From Helicoverpa zea (lineage: Eukaryota; Arthropoda; Insecta; Lepidoptera; Noctuidae): a stretch of 64,000 nt of DNA. The stretch is from positions 7,030,892 through 7,094,891 of the forward strand of contig NC_061480.1 in the NCBI RefSeq assembly GCF_022581195.2, written 5' to 3'. The position numbers were made by a program, and so were the translations under genes. The notes below the pieces were generated by a model that saw only the letters and a list, made by a program, of their open reading frames with translations, searched no databases and was not told the DNA's origin. Below are positions 44,001 through 55,846 of the stretch, piece by piece (position 1 is the first letter of the stretch; each line of letters begins with the position of its first letter).

Positions 44001-45155
44001 ATAGAAAACTAAGTATTATTAAAATTATTCATAATAAACTTTAATAACGGTCATGGAAATTCGGAAAGTTAAGCATTATAATAAGACTAGCTTCTGCCCC
44101 TAGCTTCGCCCGGGTGGATTTCGGTTATATCGGACTCCTTCAGGAACATATAATTTTTCCTGAATAAAAAGTATCCTATGTGTTAGTCCCGGTAATAATC
44201 TACCTATGTGCCAAATTTCATTGAAATCGGTTCAGTAGTTTTTGCGTGAAAGAGTAACAAACATCCATACATCCATACTTACAAACTTTCGCCTTTATAA
44301 TAGTAGTAGGATTGGCTCTCTTATAGAGTTGAAAATGACGTCGGGTAAATATCAAATAAATGAACACATCTTCAGGCTTAAATGAATGAAAGAGAGCACT
44401 AACAACGGCAAAAACTGGAGGAAACTATTTCAGAGTGCATTTGGGTAAAGTTGAGAGGGGTGAGGGGTAGAGGGGTGGGTAGAACTGGGAACAATCCGAG
44501 TCCGAAATTCACTGATAAGATGCGATGGCGTCCGCGTCGGTGGCGATGCGTAAACATCCTGTCAACTAAACGGAAGGTCATTCACCTGATTATGGATCTG
44601 TTGCAAAGTATATTTATGAAAATTACAATCAATTTAATTTTTTTTACAGTATTTATGATTCTACACTAAGGTATCAATAAGTTTTAATTTGTATTTAACT
44701 TATAGCTGCAATAATATGTAAAGGCCTATTCTTAAAATTGCTTTAAGTCTTAAATTTAAAAAATATGACCAATAGTACCTAGTTTTTATACAACAACAAT
44801 AGTTAATGATTTAAGGGAGTTTTTGCCATACCCAGTAAAAAAGAACGTCCGATTTTTTTATATTTTGAATACATCTATATATGAATCACATTTACTGTTT
44901 ATCACACATTTTACTCCAAAAATTTACTTTAGCAACAAATACAAACAATCAAAAGTATTTTAAGTTAAGGGCTTATATGCTCATAAAAATCTTCTGATAT
45001 TTCCGCCTACCTGTTTGCGTTTTTTCAATGTTTTCAGGATTGGAACTGGAACCAGCTAACCATAAATTCAAACTTTGTGAACTTTGTTTTATTTCGAAAG
45101 ATTTCCTCTCCTTCTTTTTTCTTTTACTTGCACCACTTGGGTGCACACGTTTCAT
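41089..45155 (-). CDS. hAT transposase, ZMYM1-like, two exons, 968 aa
   Basis: Exon 1 (45155-45011; MKRVHPSGASKRKKKERKSF...ENIEKTQT) ends at a GTAGGC donor. A 1,160-bp intron ends TATTTTCAG. Exon 2 (43850-41089) joins in phase and is unbroken. A TTF-type zinc-finger region lies around residues 155-270 (LPNGEKIHRKWLSYS, VYCSCCMAFGG). Catalytic blocks are SIIYSVMVDSTQDVAVMDQL, VACSFDGASNMKGC and THCMAHVLNLVVADS. The C-terminal dimerisation region is PCTQVTCERVFSKLKIIKNR, then LRASLG. This architecture is shared with host ZMYM1-type genes derived from hAT elements, but the intact ends and duplication show a transposon. In-frame ATG 45176 is an alternative start. Confidence 0.92.
44085..44312 (+). 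repeat. RTE-type retroposon tail in the transposase intron
   Basis: CTTCGCCCGGGTGGATTTCG, AAAAGTATCCTATGTGTTAG, CCAAATTTCATTGAAATCGG, TTCAGTAGTTTTTGCGTGAA and CAAACTTTCGCCTTTATAAT occur in order. I know this series as the 3' region of RTE elements common in moths and butterflies. Truncated at its 5' side, as usual. Confidence 0.8.
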
Positions 45156-45553
45156 TTTATAAACTGAAAAATTCACCTTTAAATTTCAAACAAACTCCAA
45201 CGCACATCAACTCACCGACAGCAGGTCAATTCAACTGACAGCAAACAGCTACGACGCGACATGCAGGTGCGCGCGGGGGGGTGACCGAGTACTTCGAGCA
45301 CCGAGCGACTTACTATTACTTTTTTAATATACCTAGGTTAACCTTAGCTGTAATTTAATAAAAAGTAGGTTACTGTTTATTTAAAATTGTTTTTGCTGTA
45401 TTACGTCGCTGTGGAACAGTAAAACAAAATAATTTTTTATAATGAAAAAACTTTTGTATACTTGAATTTTTTGGCTTTTGGAGGCCCCCTTGAGCCGGAG
45501 GCCCTCGGCGATCGCCGACCAGCCGCCCTGGCCAGACCGGGCCTGACCTAATG

Positions 45554-45640
45554 AGACAAAATTTCTGAGAGAACCAAATCTGTCACATGTTTCAATTGTA
45601 ATGAAACCGGCCACTACAAACGGCGAAGAATCGTGCCTAC
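45554..45640 (+). pseudogene. Retrotransposon gag relic, second part (zinc knuckle)
   Basis: Encodes TKSVTCFNCNETGHYKRR, a CCHC zinc knuckle (C-x2-C-x4-H) whose last Cys is changed. It continues the gag that is interrupted at 40910; the target duplication ACCTAATG joins the two halves. The reading frame ends shortly after. Confidence 0.65.
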
Positions 45641-46549
45641 CGAACATGCACGAGCGAGGCAACGGCGGCGGCGGGCGGGCGGCGCGAGAAAATAATAAGC
45701 AACATGGTGAAATATTTATGCAGAAGGCGAATAATAATAAAAACATACATACATACATTCATTGCAAGTTAAATAAAAGCTTGTAAAATAAGAAGACTTG
45801 AAAACTTGAAACAATCTAATCATTATCTCCTGCATTAACATTTTTTATGTAAGTAGAGCATACATATTTTCATAAATAATGTAACTGGGTGTTCAATTTA
45901 CAATAGATGTTAAAACAGATTTATTTAATTCGTCGTACTTAAAATACCATTTTATATTTATTTATTTGAATTTACTCCAACACTTTTCTATGCGACCGAC
46001 TGCGAATGGAGCCAACACATTTCGCTTTAAAATAATGTTGTTTTTTTTTAGATTTTTGTGTAAATAAGTACGTGAAAAGTGGTTGTGCGGTTGTTAAACT
46101 TTGTAATTAATTTTATTTATAGGTGAGTGTACACCTACATTCGACTGTGTGAGAGTATTATAATTTAAAAAAATATTTTGATCATGTATTTATGAAATAT
46201 ATATGAAAAGGATTAAAGAAAATCTTACCGTAATAAGAGAAGAGCTAAATTGGAAAACGTTTAACCAAATGAGTGCGCTTTACTTAATTTGCGCATTTGA
46301 GGCGCTTGCCGCGCATGGCATTCATTAGATGGCGATCAGCATTGGGATGATGCTTAAGCCGAACATGCGTCGGCGATAGTCCACATCGTTTGCGTCATTC
46401 GTTTGCCATTTTGTTATATTTTGTGACTTATCGGACGCTGGGCAGTTGTAGCAAAAATATAAAGACGCGTTTGCCGAAGATTTTTACAAACAGGAAAATA
46501 GGAACAGATAAACTTCTGAACAAGTACGGGGAAACTGTCATAATAGGTC
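45641..46549. other. No gene supported
   Basis: A short GC-rich patch (CGGCGGCGGGCGGGCGG at about 45664-45680) is followed by AT-rich DNA. Around 46270-46480 it is GC-moderate with no motif; it may be the upstream region of the Helitron fragment. Confidence 0.35.
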
Positions 46550-46960
46550 TTTGCTAGCTATACAAGATATAGTTATAAGTGTAGGAGGGAATCCCCTCAG
46601 TCAATACGGCTTGCCAACACCGACAATGGGTGGGGAACCAATTAATAGGGAGTATGTAGCTGAAATAAATTACAACCCTGAGGAGTTAGCAGAAATATTG
46701 CGAAACGGCTGTTCAAATGTGACCTCAGAACAGCGTCAAATCTTTGATAGACTATACTGTAGTGTATAAAATTCTAAAGGAAAAATACTGTTTATATGCA
46801 CCTGGTGGAACAGGTAAAACTTTCCTAACCAGAGTTATCTTGGCTTAAATACGGAGCCAAAACAAAATCGCCCTTGCCGTGATCTCCTCAGGAATAGCAG
46901 CCACTTTATTACAAGGGGGAAAAACTGCACATACGGACGGATTAAATGCAGTATTAAATG
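46550..46960 (+). pseudogene. Helitron helicase fragment
   Basis: The plus strand encodes LAIQDIVISVGGNPLSQYGL, then YNPEELAEILRNGCSNVTSE and QRQIFDRLY. After a frame change it reads LFIYAPGGTGKTFLTRVILA (Walker A) and KIALAVISSGIAATLLQGGK. This is the start of the PIF1-like helicase of Helitron Rep-helicase proteins. The Rep part upstream and most of the helicase downstream are missing. Neither a CTRR end hairpin nor a TC start was located. Confidence 0.75.
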
Positions 46961-47084
46961 CTAATGGTGGCTACACCAATTACAAGTGTTTGATATTGTA
47001 TTTTAAATGTTTCTCATTTGCGCATTCCTCGCATTGACTGGAAAAAAAAAACAAAAAGAAAACAGGAAATTTCTTCTGTCGACA

Positions 47085-47300
47085 AGTTTTAAAAAATTGG
47101 AGGTTCAGTTGTCTCGTTTTGCCAATTTATCATCTCGATATAATTCGATGCATCAAAATTAATTTTTGGTACAGCAAAAAGCCTTGGAGCTTGTACCGCA
47201 CTACTACGAGCCTTCAAAATACGCCGGGCAGCCAATTTTCCTGGAGACTTGTGTCCTAAATCGTCAGGAAAAGGTACTTCTGGTCTGTACTTAGATCGTT
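47085..47300 (-). pseudogene. Coding-like relic, unknown family
   Basis: The minus strand reads EVPFPDDLGHKSPGKLAARR, then ILKARSSAVQAPRLFAVPKI and NFDASNYIEMINWQNE, ending in a stop. I have a sense of having seen this pattern in repeated insect proteins but cannot name the family. Confidence 0.35.
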
Positions 47301-48859
47301 GGGCATTTCAGGTAGCATATCTCCTTCAATTGAATCAAATGAATCAATGCAGCGGAAACAAAATAAATCAAAACACTGTCTCTTTATAATAGTAACTTAA
47401 TACATATAATCATTTGGGATATTATAAATTGCATATCAAATAAATAATCGCCTATCAATAAATACTCATCATTTATATTCTTTTTTACATCAAATATCTT
47501 ACTTCACTACAAATAAACTAAATGTTTAACAAAACTCAAACTGCAGATAATTCGAAATTATACATCAATATGACATTACTTTTTTCTTATAATGCAATAC
47601 AGTTAAATTTATTCTTGTACAAAAATACTACATGCAAGCATTAAATACTGACTGCACAGCAAATTTTCCATATTTCATAGCAAAATAACTATCTCAGTCG
47701 CATATTAACCAGTAAGTACAACAAAACCTGTTCATCATATTTGTCTTAATTTTCAAGAAGAAGAAGAAGAAGAAGAGGCAAATTTAATGATTATTATAAC
47801 AAAAAAATCCTGTCACATTGCATTATTTCTAAAAGCAGATTAAATTAACTGAAAAATTGAAGCTAGTAACGAAAACGAATCGCTGCAAAACCGACTCCAC
47901 GTAGTCTTGTTTGCCCTACCCCTAGAGTGCAATTCAAAACCGCGTAGGCGCGGAGGGGCGAGGCGGCCTGCGAGCTGAGGCGCATGTAGTTTTAACGCTC
48001 GCCGACGCGGCTGAGGCTGGCCGGCTCTGCCGGCCAGTATGGCGAAGCTGCGGTGGTGAGCGTGAAAACCATCTGCGACGATAAGCTCGCATGGGACCGC
48101 CGGAGCCACGAAGCGCCGGAGCCGTGACAGAAGCCATGCTTGCTGCATGTTGCATGCTTAGTTCCATGTTGCATGCTTAGTTCCATGTTGCATGCCTGCA
48201 TGCATGCTTCAGGCTTGTTTGCATGCTTCTTACAGGAAAATAAAAATTCCAAAACTATGCCAAAAGATGATTCTGACTATAAACATTCCGAAATATGATA
48301 GTTCTGCCTTTTAATGACTACTTATATGAAATGTATGCCAAAAGGAAGTACTGACAATGACTAAAAAGTGCCTATTGGCAAACAAGGAAGCGTGGATGCT
48401 TATTAATAATTCAATAAATGACAATTTTGTATTTAATTTTATATTTTTTTGCTGATCTCATTATGTGGTAATTAATAAATAATAAGATGACTGTAACTAA
48501 TAAAATGCTGTTTTATTCAGAAAAACTGCTGTAAGTAATATAAAAATAGAAGCTATATTTAAAAGAAAAAGAGTTAACATGTATAATGTGCATTAAGATT
48601 ATTAGCTGTGCATTGATGAAAAAGCTTTTGCTTAAGGAAAAATCGCTGTACGTTGCGAAAATAAATTGTAGTGTGTTTAGTGATATTTTGAGTTGAATAT
48701 TTTGCTGTGCAATCAGTAATTTTGATGGGAATTCAGAATCTTATTGCATGGAAAAAGGATATTTTTTGATTTGCGTTTAAATACTACCCTAATCATTTTA
48801 CGAAAAATCTTACACTCTAAAACATCTTATTTTAGATTATTATATTATTTCGACGGGCG
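47301..48859. other. No gene supported; simple repeats
   Basis: Holds a GAA run (47757-47778), a GC-rich patch (47930-48140) with overlapping minus-strand frames that look accidental, and a 20-bp tandem repeat (see next entry). The rest is AT-rich. Confidence 0.4.
48141..48215 (+). repeat. 20-bp tandem repeat built on TGCATG
   Basis: TTCCATGTTGCATGCTTAG recurs about three times, followed by CATGCATGC-rich palindromic sequence. Confidence 0.75.
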
Positions 48860-49156
48860 CACAGTAGATCGACGCCATACAAGCGTTGGGACATAGGATA
48901 TTTAAATATCCAAATGTCAATTTTTGAAAAACGAGTTATGCCATCGTATTTGTCTTCTTATTAGCTGTTAAAAATGTTACTAGCATTTTCTGATTGGACT
49001 CTTACATCGAGAGCTATAGCGCAAAATGTGATTTAAATGTATGGGAAGTGACTTAAAAACTGATGTATCTCGAGATTCCCTTCGCCTTTCGACTTGATTT
49101 TTTTATATGGTAATAAGACATATATTTGGCACATTTTCTTCAAACAAACATGGTGC

Positions 49157-49447
49157 TGTTATACGGGATCCTCGAACACGGTTTTTAAAAAAACTAATTT
49201 TACACACAAAAATTATTATATTGGTTTTTCACCACAATTGACAGTATTTAAGGATATTTGGACACTTAGAAATAGTAGAACTAGAAATAGGAATAGTAAC
49301 GAATTGGTAATTGGAAATAGTACCGATATGTGTCGAGAATGACAACAGACTGCCCGCGCGGGCGAATCCGACGTATATTTATATTATTATAATTTGCTGA
49401 CATAGCACCCTCTACATGGGGTTGCAGTATTAAAATAGGGTATAACA
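49157..49447 (-). repeat. 3' LTR
   Basis: 291 bp, starting TGTTATAC and ending GTATAACA, an 8-bp terminal inverted repeat. Identical to the other LTR except one base and one A-run length. Confidence 0.95.
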
Positions 49448-49462
49448 ACCCCCCGCATAAGA
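49448..49462 (-). other. Polypurine tract
   Basis: On the minus strand CTTATGCGGGGGGT directly precedes the 3' LTR. The G-run is the likely plus-strand primer for reverse transcription. Confidence 0.6.
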
Positions 49463-49498
49463 CCGAAATTTGGGGTTAATTACCGAAATTCGGAAAGG

Positions 49499-51349
49499 TT
49501 ATACTACTTCCCTAAGTCGCGGTAATGGGATAGAAGCGATAGAATGCAGCGAAGCGTTGTCGTTCTCGACGTGAGTATCGTTATCAATGTTTACATTGTT
49601 TCTATTGATAACAAATGCATTCTTATATTTTAATATAATTTTAATTAAGATGTATATTATAAAAGAAATTACAATTAACAAAATTATAAAGGTAAGTATT
49701 GAATAATGCGTCCCGTATTTAATAATAAATGGTTTGTCATCTATGATCTTATCTAATTCCGCGAATATTTCTTTATGTTTGTTTACATTAGATGTTAAAT
49801 CGTCTAAATCGATATTTTGGAAAAGAATAGGGGACGTATTATTATTAATCGAGTTATAATTGATTTGACAACATGAGTCATTGATAATATTAAAATCTAG
49901 TATAGGGCTAGGTATACTTATATTATAAGAGTCATCTGAAGTTATCAGTCTTACACTTTTTGTATAGATTGTGCACTGTTTTGGGGTATCTAAAATACCC
50001 GTACCGGACACTATAATCTCACGCATTTCTGAAACACCACACTCGATAGACACTTTATTCGGACGAGACTGCACGAAAATCCACCGATTGTTTATTAGTG
50101 GTTGCCAAATGTCTAGCTCGCCGAATATGGTTTTGGTAACACACCGTTTAGGAATAGCATTAACAGTTTTCGTTAATAGTTCACTTTCGCATATCGGGTT
50201 ATCACTTGTCGTCGAGATTACCGGTACTTCGCATAAAAAGAACTCAGAGTATATGGTCTTACACTTACGTAAACTGTCTAAATTACAATATAATTGTTTA
50301 CTATTAGAAATAGCAATATACGAATTAGTAGGAGAGATTAAACTATAACTATTTGGGTTATCCACTCTATGAGGAGTAGGCAGAGCCAAAGTATGATATA
50401 AATTGAATTCCTCATTGGTAACGAGGGGCACTTGCAAAACAAATACAAGTTTATTCTTAAAATAATAACATGCAACATTAGATATACTTAAAATTAAATG
50501 AATATTATCTAGGCTTAATGATATAGGAATCCCAGTGTCCCGTGGTAGGTGCCTATCGTTATCGGCGAGTTCACGGTATAGTTGGGCAGGCGTTACAATG
50601 TTAGGATGTAGGATGTTTTGACTACTGAGTATAATTGCGTTTATCAAGTCTTCGAGTTGAAACGATAATGTAAGCAAAGAGCTTTCAAGGTTGGTAAGTA
50701 TGGAATGGACTTTTGTTTCTATGATTAAATTGTTTGTAATTTCTGTGATATTTGTTATTTGTTTAAGGAATGATATTAATGATTCATTAATGATTTCTTG
50801 ATTGGTTTTTAATTTGTTTATAATATTTTTATAGGACTCTAAGGTAGAAGTAGTAACTAAGATATTTTCTTTTATTAATGTTGCCATTTTCTTTTGATTA
50901 TTTTGTATAGATTCTATAGCAGAATCGTATTTAAGAGCGTCGTCTTCATCAAGCGTGCCGAAAACGTGCTTAAATACTGTACCTATACCGCCAAACCATG
51001 CATTACGTTTGTATCGCTTTGAAATAAGATGATAAATAGAATCATATTCTCGTTGAACGTCTGTAAAACGAGCTGTTAAAGGAGATAGCGTGTTTTCACA
51101 AGAAGTTAAGTTAAATTTTTGACAGTTAAACCTTAATGTACCTATGATTTCGTTCAAATTAGTAAGATGAGGTTTTATGAAAGATATATCTACATAACTA
51201 ATTACGTTTAAATTACTCTTAATTATTTTAAGTTTTCCCAGGCTATCGAAGTAGATACCAGCGTTTGAAGGATAAGGCTTGACAAAGTCCGATCGTGCAT
51301 CGATTGGAATGCTGAAAGATAGAATGAAATATGAATTAGTGTTGCTCAT
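49499..51349 (-). CDS. env: Envelope-like glycoprotein, 616 aa
   Basis: Open over 616 codons and overlaps the end of pol by 14 bases in another frame. A basic cleavage site (KRYKR) at about residue 113 is followed by a Gly/Phe-rich stretch (NAWFGGIGTVF) like the fusion peptide of baculovirus F-type envelope proteins. Coiled-coil-like helices follow (residues 140-230). A strong membrane span lies at about residues 553-575 and a short cytoplasmic tail ends the protein. Several N-x-S/T sites are present. The N-terminal hydrophobic stretch is short, so a spliced leader may supply the full signal peptide, as in related elements. Membrane fusion is the family role; activity here is untested. Confidence 0.88.
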   Translation of the reverse strand: MSNTNSYFILSFSIPIDARSDFVKPYPSNAGIYFDSLGKLKIIKSNLNVISYVDISFIKPHLTNLNEIIGTLRFNCQKFNLTSCENTLSPLTARFTDVQREYDSIYHLISKRYKRNAWFGGIGTVFKHVFGTLDEDDALKYDSAIESIQNNQKKMATLIKENILVTTSTLESYKNIINKLKTNQEIINESLISFLKQITNITEITNNLIIETKVHSILTNLESSLLTLSFQLEDLINAIILSSQNILHPNIVTPAQLYRELADNDRHLPRDTGIPISLSLDNIHLILSISNVACYYFKNKLVFVLQVPLVTNEEFNLYHTLALPTPHRVDNPNSYSLISPTNSYIAISNSKQLYCNLDSLRKCKTIYSEFFLCEVPVISTTSDNPICESELLTKTVNAIPKRCVTKTIFGELDIWQPLINNRWIFVQSRPNKVSIECGVSEMREIIVSGTGILDTPKQCTIYTKSVRLITSDDSYNISIPSPILDFNIINDSCCQINYNSINNNTSPILFQNIDLDDLTSNVNKHKEIFAELDKIIDDKPFIIKYGTHYSILTFIILLIVISFIIYILIKIILKYKNAFVINRNNVNIDNDTHVENDNASLHSIASIPLPRLREVV

Positions 51350-54300
51350 CGGATGAAACTTCAGCAGGTTTTATTTCATCGAAATGGTGTGTCACATGAC
51401 GTCGATTTATAAGAAGAGTGACAGTGTTATTATTATGAACCGATATGATTTTATATGGTCCTTTCCAAATGGGAGATAAGGCTTTCCTTAGTCGTAAATG
51501 ATTCTTAAGATAAACTAGGTCGCCAACCTTGTAATTGGGCGGCGGTTTAGTGTGATTGTCGTAGTAAGCTTTTGAATGTTCCTTAGATTTTAGAATATTT
51601 TCTACTGCCTTTTCTCTAGTAAATTTGAATTTGTGTTGTAACATTCTTATGTAATCCGAATATGTTGTATTAGGTGTAGTTTCGTATATCGAGTTTGGAA
51701 TGAATGGTTTATGGCCAAAGACTAGTTCGTAAGGTGTAAATTTCGTGGTGGAATGAATTGTCGTATTGTAGGTAAGCATAGCGGTATATACGTAGGTAGG
51801 CCAATTGTCTTGATTATTATTAATGAATGATTTTAAGTACTCTTTAAGTGTAGAGTGGCTGCGTTCGAGAGCTCCTTGCGTTTGTGGATGATAGGGTGAT
51901 GCCCAGAGTAGTTTTATCTTTAAGAATTGGCAAGTGGTTTTAAAAAGGTCAGAGGTAAAATTAGTACCTTGATCGGTAAGTATTGATTTAGGAATACCGA
52001 AGAGAGAGACGAAATGGATTAAACAATCAGCTGATTCTTCAGCTGTTGTGCTGCGTAGCGGATAAGCGACAGAATATTTTGATAAATCATCCTGTATGGT
52101 GAGTATATATTTCAGCTTTGCTGTACCAGATTCAGGTAGGGGTCCTACTATGTCTAATGCTATTCTTTGAAATGGTGCAGTGGAAGTAGTGGTTATTTCC
52201 ATAGGGGCGCGATTAAGTTTCCTAAGGGCTTTATTTTCTTGACAGGATTTGCATTTCTTGATATAGTTTTCTATGTCACTTCTCATTCCCTTCCAATAAA
52301 ATTGTTCTTTAATCCTAGAATACATTCGTGATGAGCCTAAGTGCCCGGCGATTGGAATATCGTGGTTTTCCCTTAGTATTTTGGGTATTTCACTCAATGT
52401 AGGATAAATTATTTTATTTACGTAAACGTGTATGCGGATTGGAGTGTCGTGAAACAGGTAAGTCAAAATATTGTAGATTTTAGTGTAGGAATGTCGGTCG
52501 AAAGGGTTTTTGAAGTCAGAGGTAGCTATATCTGTGATCGATGAGTCTAGTATGATGTCATTTCTCGCTCGTTTCAGGGTGTTGTATATATCAGGATAAG
52601 ATGATTCGTCGAAATGGTGAACTTTAGTAAAAATTAGGTAAATATCTTTATTTTCTAAGTTTATTTTCAGGAAGGAATGGAGCTGTTTTTCAGCGTTAAG
52701 AATTTCGTCTTTGTCTTTATCACTAGAGAGTATTTCAGAGATGTACGGGTTTGATTCGTCTAAGTCGATTGAAGTGGGTATTAATATAGTTTTATAAGGG
52801 CATTTGAGTAAGTTTTCGTTATGTTCAGTTATAATGGTATTTGTTTTAAATTCTTTACGCGATATTGATTTCAAAAATTTGGAATAGTCTTCGTCGTTTG
52901 CTTCTGATTTAGTGTTAGATTCTGTTGGCGAAGGTATTTCGATGTTATCAAAATTGGGGTTTATATCAATACTCTGTGGGCTAAGGTCAAGTGGTCCTAG
53001 GTCTATAAGTTCTGGTAAACTGTCTTCGGTATGAGTAGGGATAGCGTCATGAGCAGTATCAGACTCGGGAATAGTATCCTGTTTACGATTAGTGTCGTTG
53101 TTTAATAATTCATTATCATCGAATGTGAACGGTATATAAGAGGGTAGATCTAAGAGGGGGTCTTCCAAAGGGTTATCGATTAAATCATTAGGGCTTGTAG
53201 GTAAAGAGTCGGGAGATGGTACATCTATTGGATTAATTGGGAATCGGGACAGAGCGTCAGCATTGGTATTAATTTTTCCTTTCTTATGGATTATATTATA
53301 ATCGAATTCCTCTAGTTTTAGGCGCCAACGAACTAGTCTAGATCCCGGGTCTTTACAGTTAAAAAGCCATTGAAGTGGTTTGTGGTCTGTTACGATAGTG
53401 AATTTACGGCCATAGAGATATGGTCGAAAGGCTTTCGTGCCGAAAATAATAGCGAGACATTCTTTTTCTGTGACGCTATAATTGCATTCAGCTTTGTTAA
53501 GAGTGCGGGAAGCAAAAGCAATAGGCCGATCCTTACCGATCTGACCCTGAGAAAGGATTGCGGATATGGCGAAGTTAGAGGCGTCACATGTTAATAGAAA
53601 GGGCTGTGAAAAATCGGGATATGCTAATATCGGTGAAGTGGTTAATTTGTTTTGTAATGTTTCAAAAGCGAGTTGTTGTTCGTTATGCCATTTGAAAGAT
53701 GCGTCCTTTTTTAGAAGGGATGTTAAGGGTTTCGCGAGTTTGGAAAAATCTGGAATAAATCGTCTATAATAAGATACAAGACCCAGAAATGATTTTATGT
53801 CTTTGGGGGACTTCGGTATTGGGAATTCAGTGATAGCTTTTATTTTTTCGGGGTTCGGTTGCACTCCATCGTTATTTATTAAGTGACCTAGGTATGCAAC
53901 CTCCTTGCATAAGAATTCGCATTTGTCTGGTTGAAGCTTAAGATTATAAGTTCTAAGTTTTTCGAATACAGCGGATAAGTTCTGAATGTGACTAGCTAAA
54001 TCAGGGGAATAAACGACAATATCGTCGAGATACACGAAGCAGCGAGAGCCTTGAAGTCCAGACAGGCAAGTGTTCATAAGTTTTTGGAATGTCGAAGGAG
54101 CATTTTTAAGGCCAAATGGCATTCTCGTAAATTCAAAATGTCCTTGGGGTACGGAAAATGCGGTTTTGGGTGCGTCTTCAGCAGCAATAGGAATTTGATG
54201 AAATCCTGAAGCCAGGTCTAATGTTGTAAAGTACTGACTCTTGCCTAATTGATCTAGTATTTCAGTTATTTGTGGAATGGGGTAAGTTTCCCCTATTGTT

Positions 54301-55846
54301 ATGTCATTTAATTTTCTGTAATCGATAACGACTCTCCATTTGCGTTGCCCCGAAGCATCTAGTTTTTTGGGGACTACCCAAATAGGCGAAGACCAGGGTG
54401 AGTTTGACGGTATAATTATTTTTTGATCTAGCATTTTATTTATTTGGTTTTCTACTTCCTTTTTATGACATTCGGGAAAACGATATGATTTAGTTTGGAT
54501 AGGTATATCGGAGTTTGTTCTAATTTTATGTTCAGTGGATGTAGTATATGTTAATTGTTCGTTTGGGAGATGGAAAATGTCAGAGTATTGTGAGCATACT
54601 TGTAGTAGAGCATCCCTTTCTTCGTCATTAAGATGGGAGGTCCTTAATTGATTTAGGACTTCTTTAGTTCTAGTATAAGTGTTAGAGGGAATTGCTGATG
54701 TGAGAACTGGTATAGATTGTTCGTCTAGAGCTTGCAAGGTAATATTTAGATTGGGATGGAGTACAACTGTTTCTTCGGATGTATTAACAACTGTGATATT
54801 GATTCGTCTATTTGGTTTTACTTTGACTATACAATTTGCAATGAGTAGTGAATCAGATAAGTGTTGGTCTAATATAACGCCTTCTTTAATAAGAGGGTTG
54901 CTAACTGTACATTCAATGACTGCTTCTGTACGAGGTGGTATTTTATATATAGGTTCAGAGAAATGCAGTGTGATGGAGTTTTCATCGAAACGTAGTATGT
55001 TCTTGTAATAATCGATTTGGCATTTAAATTTTTGCATTAGGTCATTTCCTATTATACCATCATGGCTAAGACTTATGTTCTTTACTACATGAAATTCGTG
55101 CGTGCAAGGTTTTGGAGAATTTGGAAATAGTTGCATTTGAAGGCTTCCCATAGTAGGCGTTACCGCGTCGTTGGGGTCAATACCTTTAAGTGTGATAACC
55201 TCATTACTTAGTTTTGGGATTCTGGACATAGAATCGAGTTTTAGGAGACTTACACATGAACCGGAGTCGACTAGAAATGATAGTGGATGATCTGCGAATG
55301 GAGTTTGGACAGTGACGTGAGGTAGGTATCTTTTCTCAGTATTATTATTTACTTCATATATTTTAATATTTTTTTTATTTTCCAGGTGCTGCGATGTAGG
55401 AGAGGTGGTTTGCCCAATCGTGGGTCGTGAACTAGTAGAATTTGAATGGCTTAGGACTTTTGATACTGAAGAATTAGTAATTTTCTTTGAACCTAATAAC
55501 GATTTATTTTGAGTGGTTTTGACGGATTCAGCGTAAGTTTTTATTTTTAATATATTGGATTCAGTGGGTTGAGTTTTATTTTTAATAATTGATTTTGTTT
55601 GATTCGAAGGACTCGGAGGAGACAGTGAATTTGTTTTTATAAGATTCAATGGATTCGGAGGATTCAGAGGATTCAGAGGATTCAGAGGATTCAGAGGATT
55701 CAGAGGATTCAGAGGATTCAGAGGATTCAGAGGATTCAGAGGATTCAGAGGATTCGATTTAGTAGATGAGCCAGAAGGTATGGCATCGATTTTGATTCGG
55801 TGAGGGTAATTTCCCGAACGATACCTCTCGGGAAATCTTATTCGTT
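51336..55846 (-). CDS. pol: Pol polyprotein: protease, reverse transcriptase, RNase H, integrase
   Basis: The frame is open from the frameshift site at about 55846. Counting from about 55649 there are 1,437 codons. The aspartic protease DSG motif is in LSFLVDSGSCVSLL near residue 128. The reverse transcriptase has RKWRVVIDYRKLND and the active site FVYLDDIVVYS near 540, then RNase H (LTCDASNFAISAIL). The integrase has a zinc finger near 1105 (GHLGSSRMY...CKSCQ) and catalytic DIVGPLPE, LTDQGTNF and QTQGALERSH near 1165-1258. A chromodomain is not seen. A 9-bp repeat gives a (Asn-Pro-Leu)n stretch at the N-terminus. There are no stops, so it is likely active or recently so. Confidence 0.95.
55651..55758 (-). 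repeat. 9-bp coding tandem repeat, (Asn-Pro-Leu)n
   Basis: Ten perfect copies of GGATTCAGA (plus strand, 55660-55749) with a degenerate unit on each side. Read in the pol frame, which is open here, it encodes Asn-Pro-Leu repeats between the frameshift site and the protease. Confidence 0.92.
55810..55835 (-). promoter_or_regulatory. Frameshift-stimulating hairpin
   Basis: On the minus strand TTTCCCGA (55835-55828) pairs perfectly with TCGGGAAA (55817-55810) around a 10-base loop. The stem starts 8 bases after the slippery heptamer, the usual spacing for a -1 frameshift stimulator. Confidence 0.75.

Larger units (their letters stand above)
40911..45545. mobile_element. Intact ZMYM1-like hAT transposon, 4,635 bp
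   Basis: Inverted ends CAGGCCCGGTCTGG at 40911 and 45545 are flanked by the exact 8-bp duplication ACCTAATG (40903-40910 and 45546-45553). GAGGCCCTCGG recurs subterminally on both sides. A run of about 18 C residues lies at 40961-40978. It carries a two-exon transposase on the minus strand and an RTE tail in the intron. It is inserted in a retrotransposon gag, whose zinc-knuckle part resumes after it. Confidence 0.93.

Noticed and set aside
45240..45300. Possible promoter or CpG-rich regulatory region inside the ZMYM1-like hAT
   Set aside because: GC-rich, and plausible as the element promoter, but no core promoter motif could be pointed to.
49971..50348. 125-codon plus-strand frame within env
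   Set aside because: Antisense shadow of the env gene; no motif.
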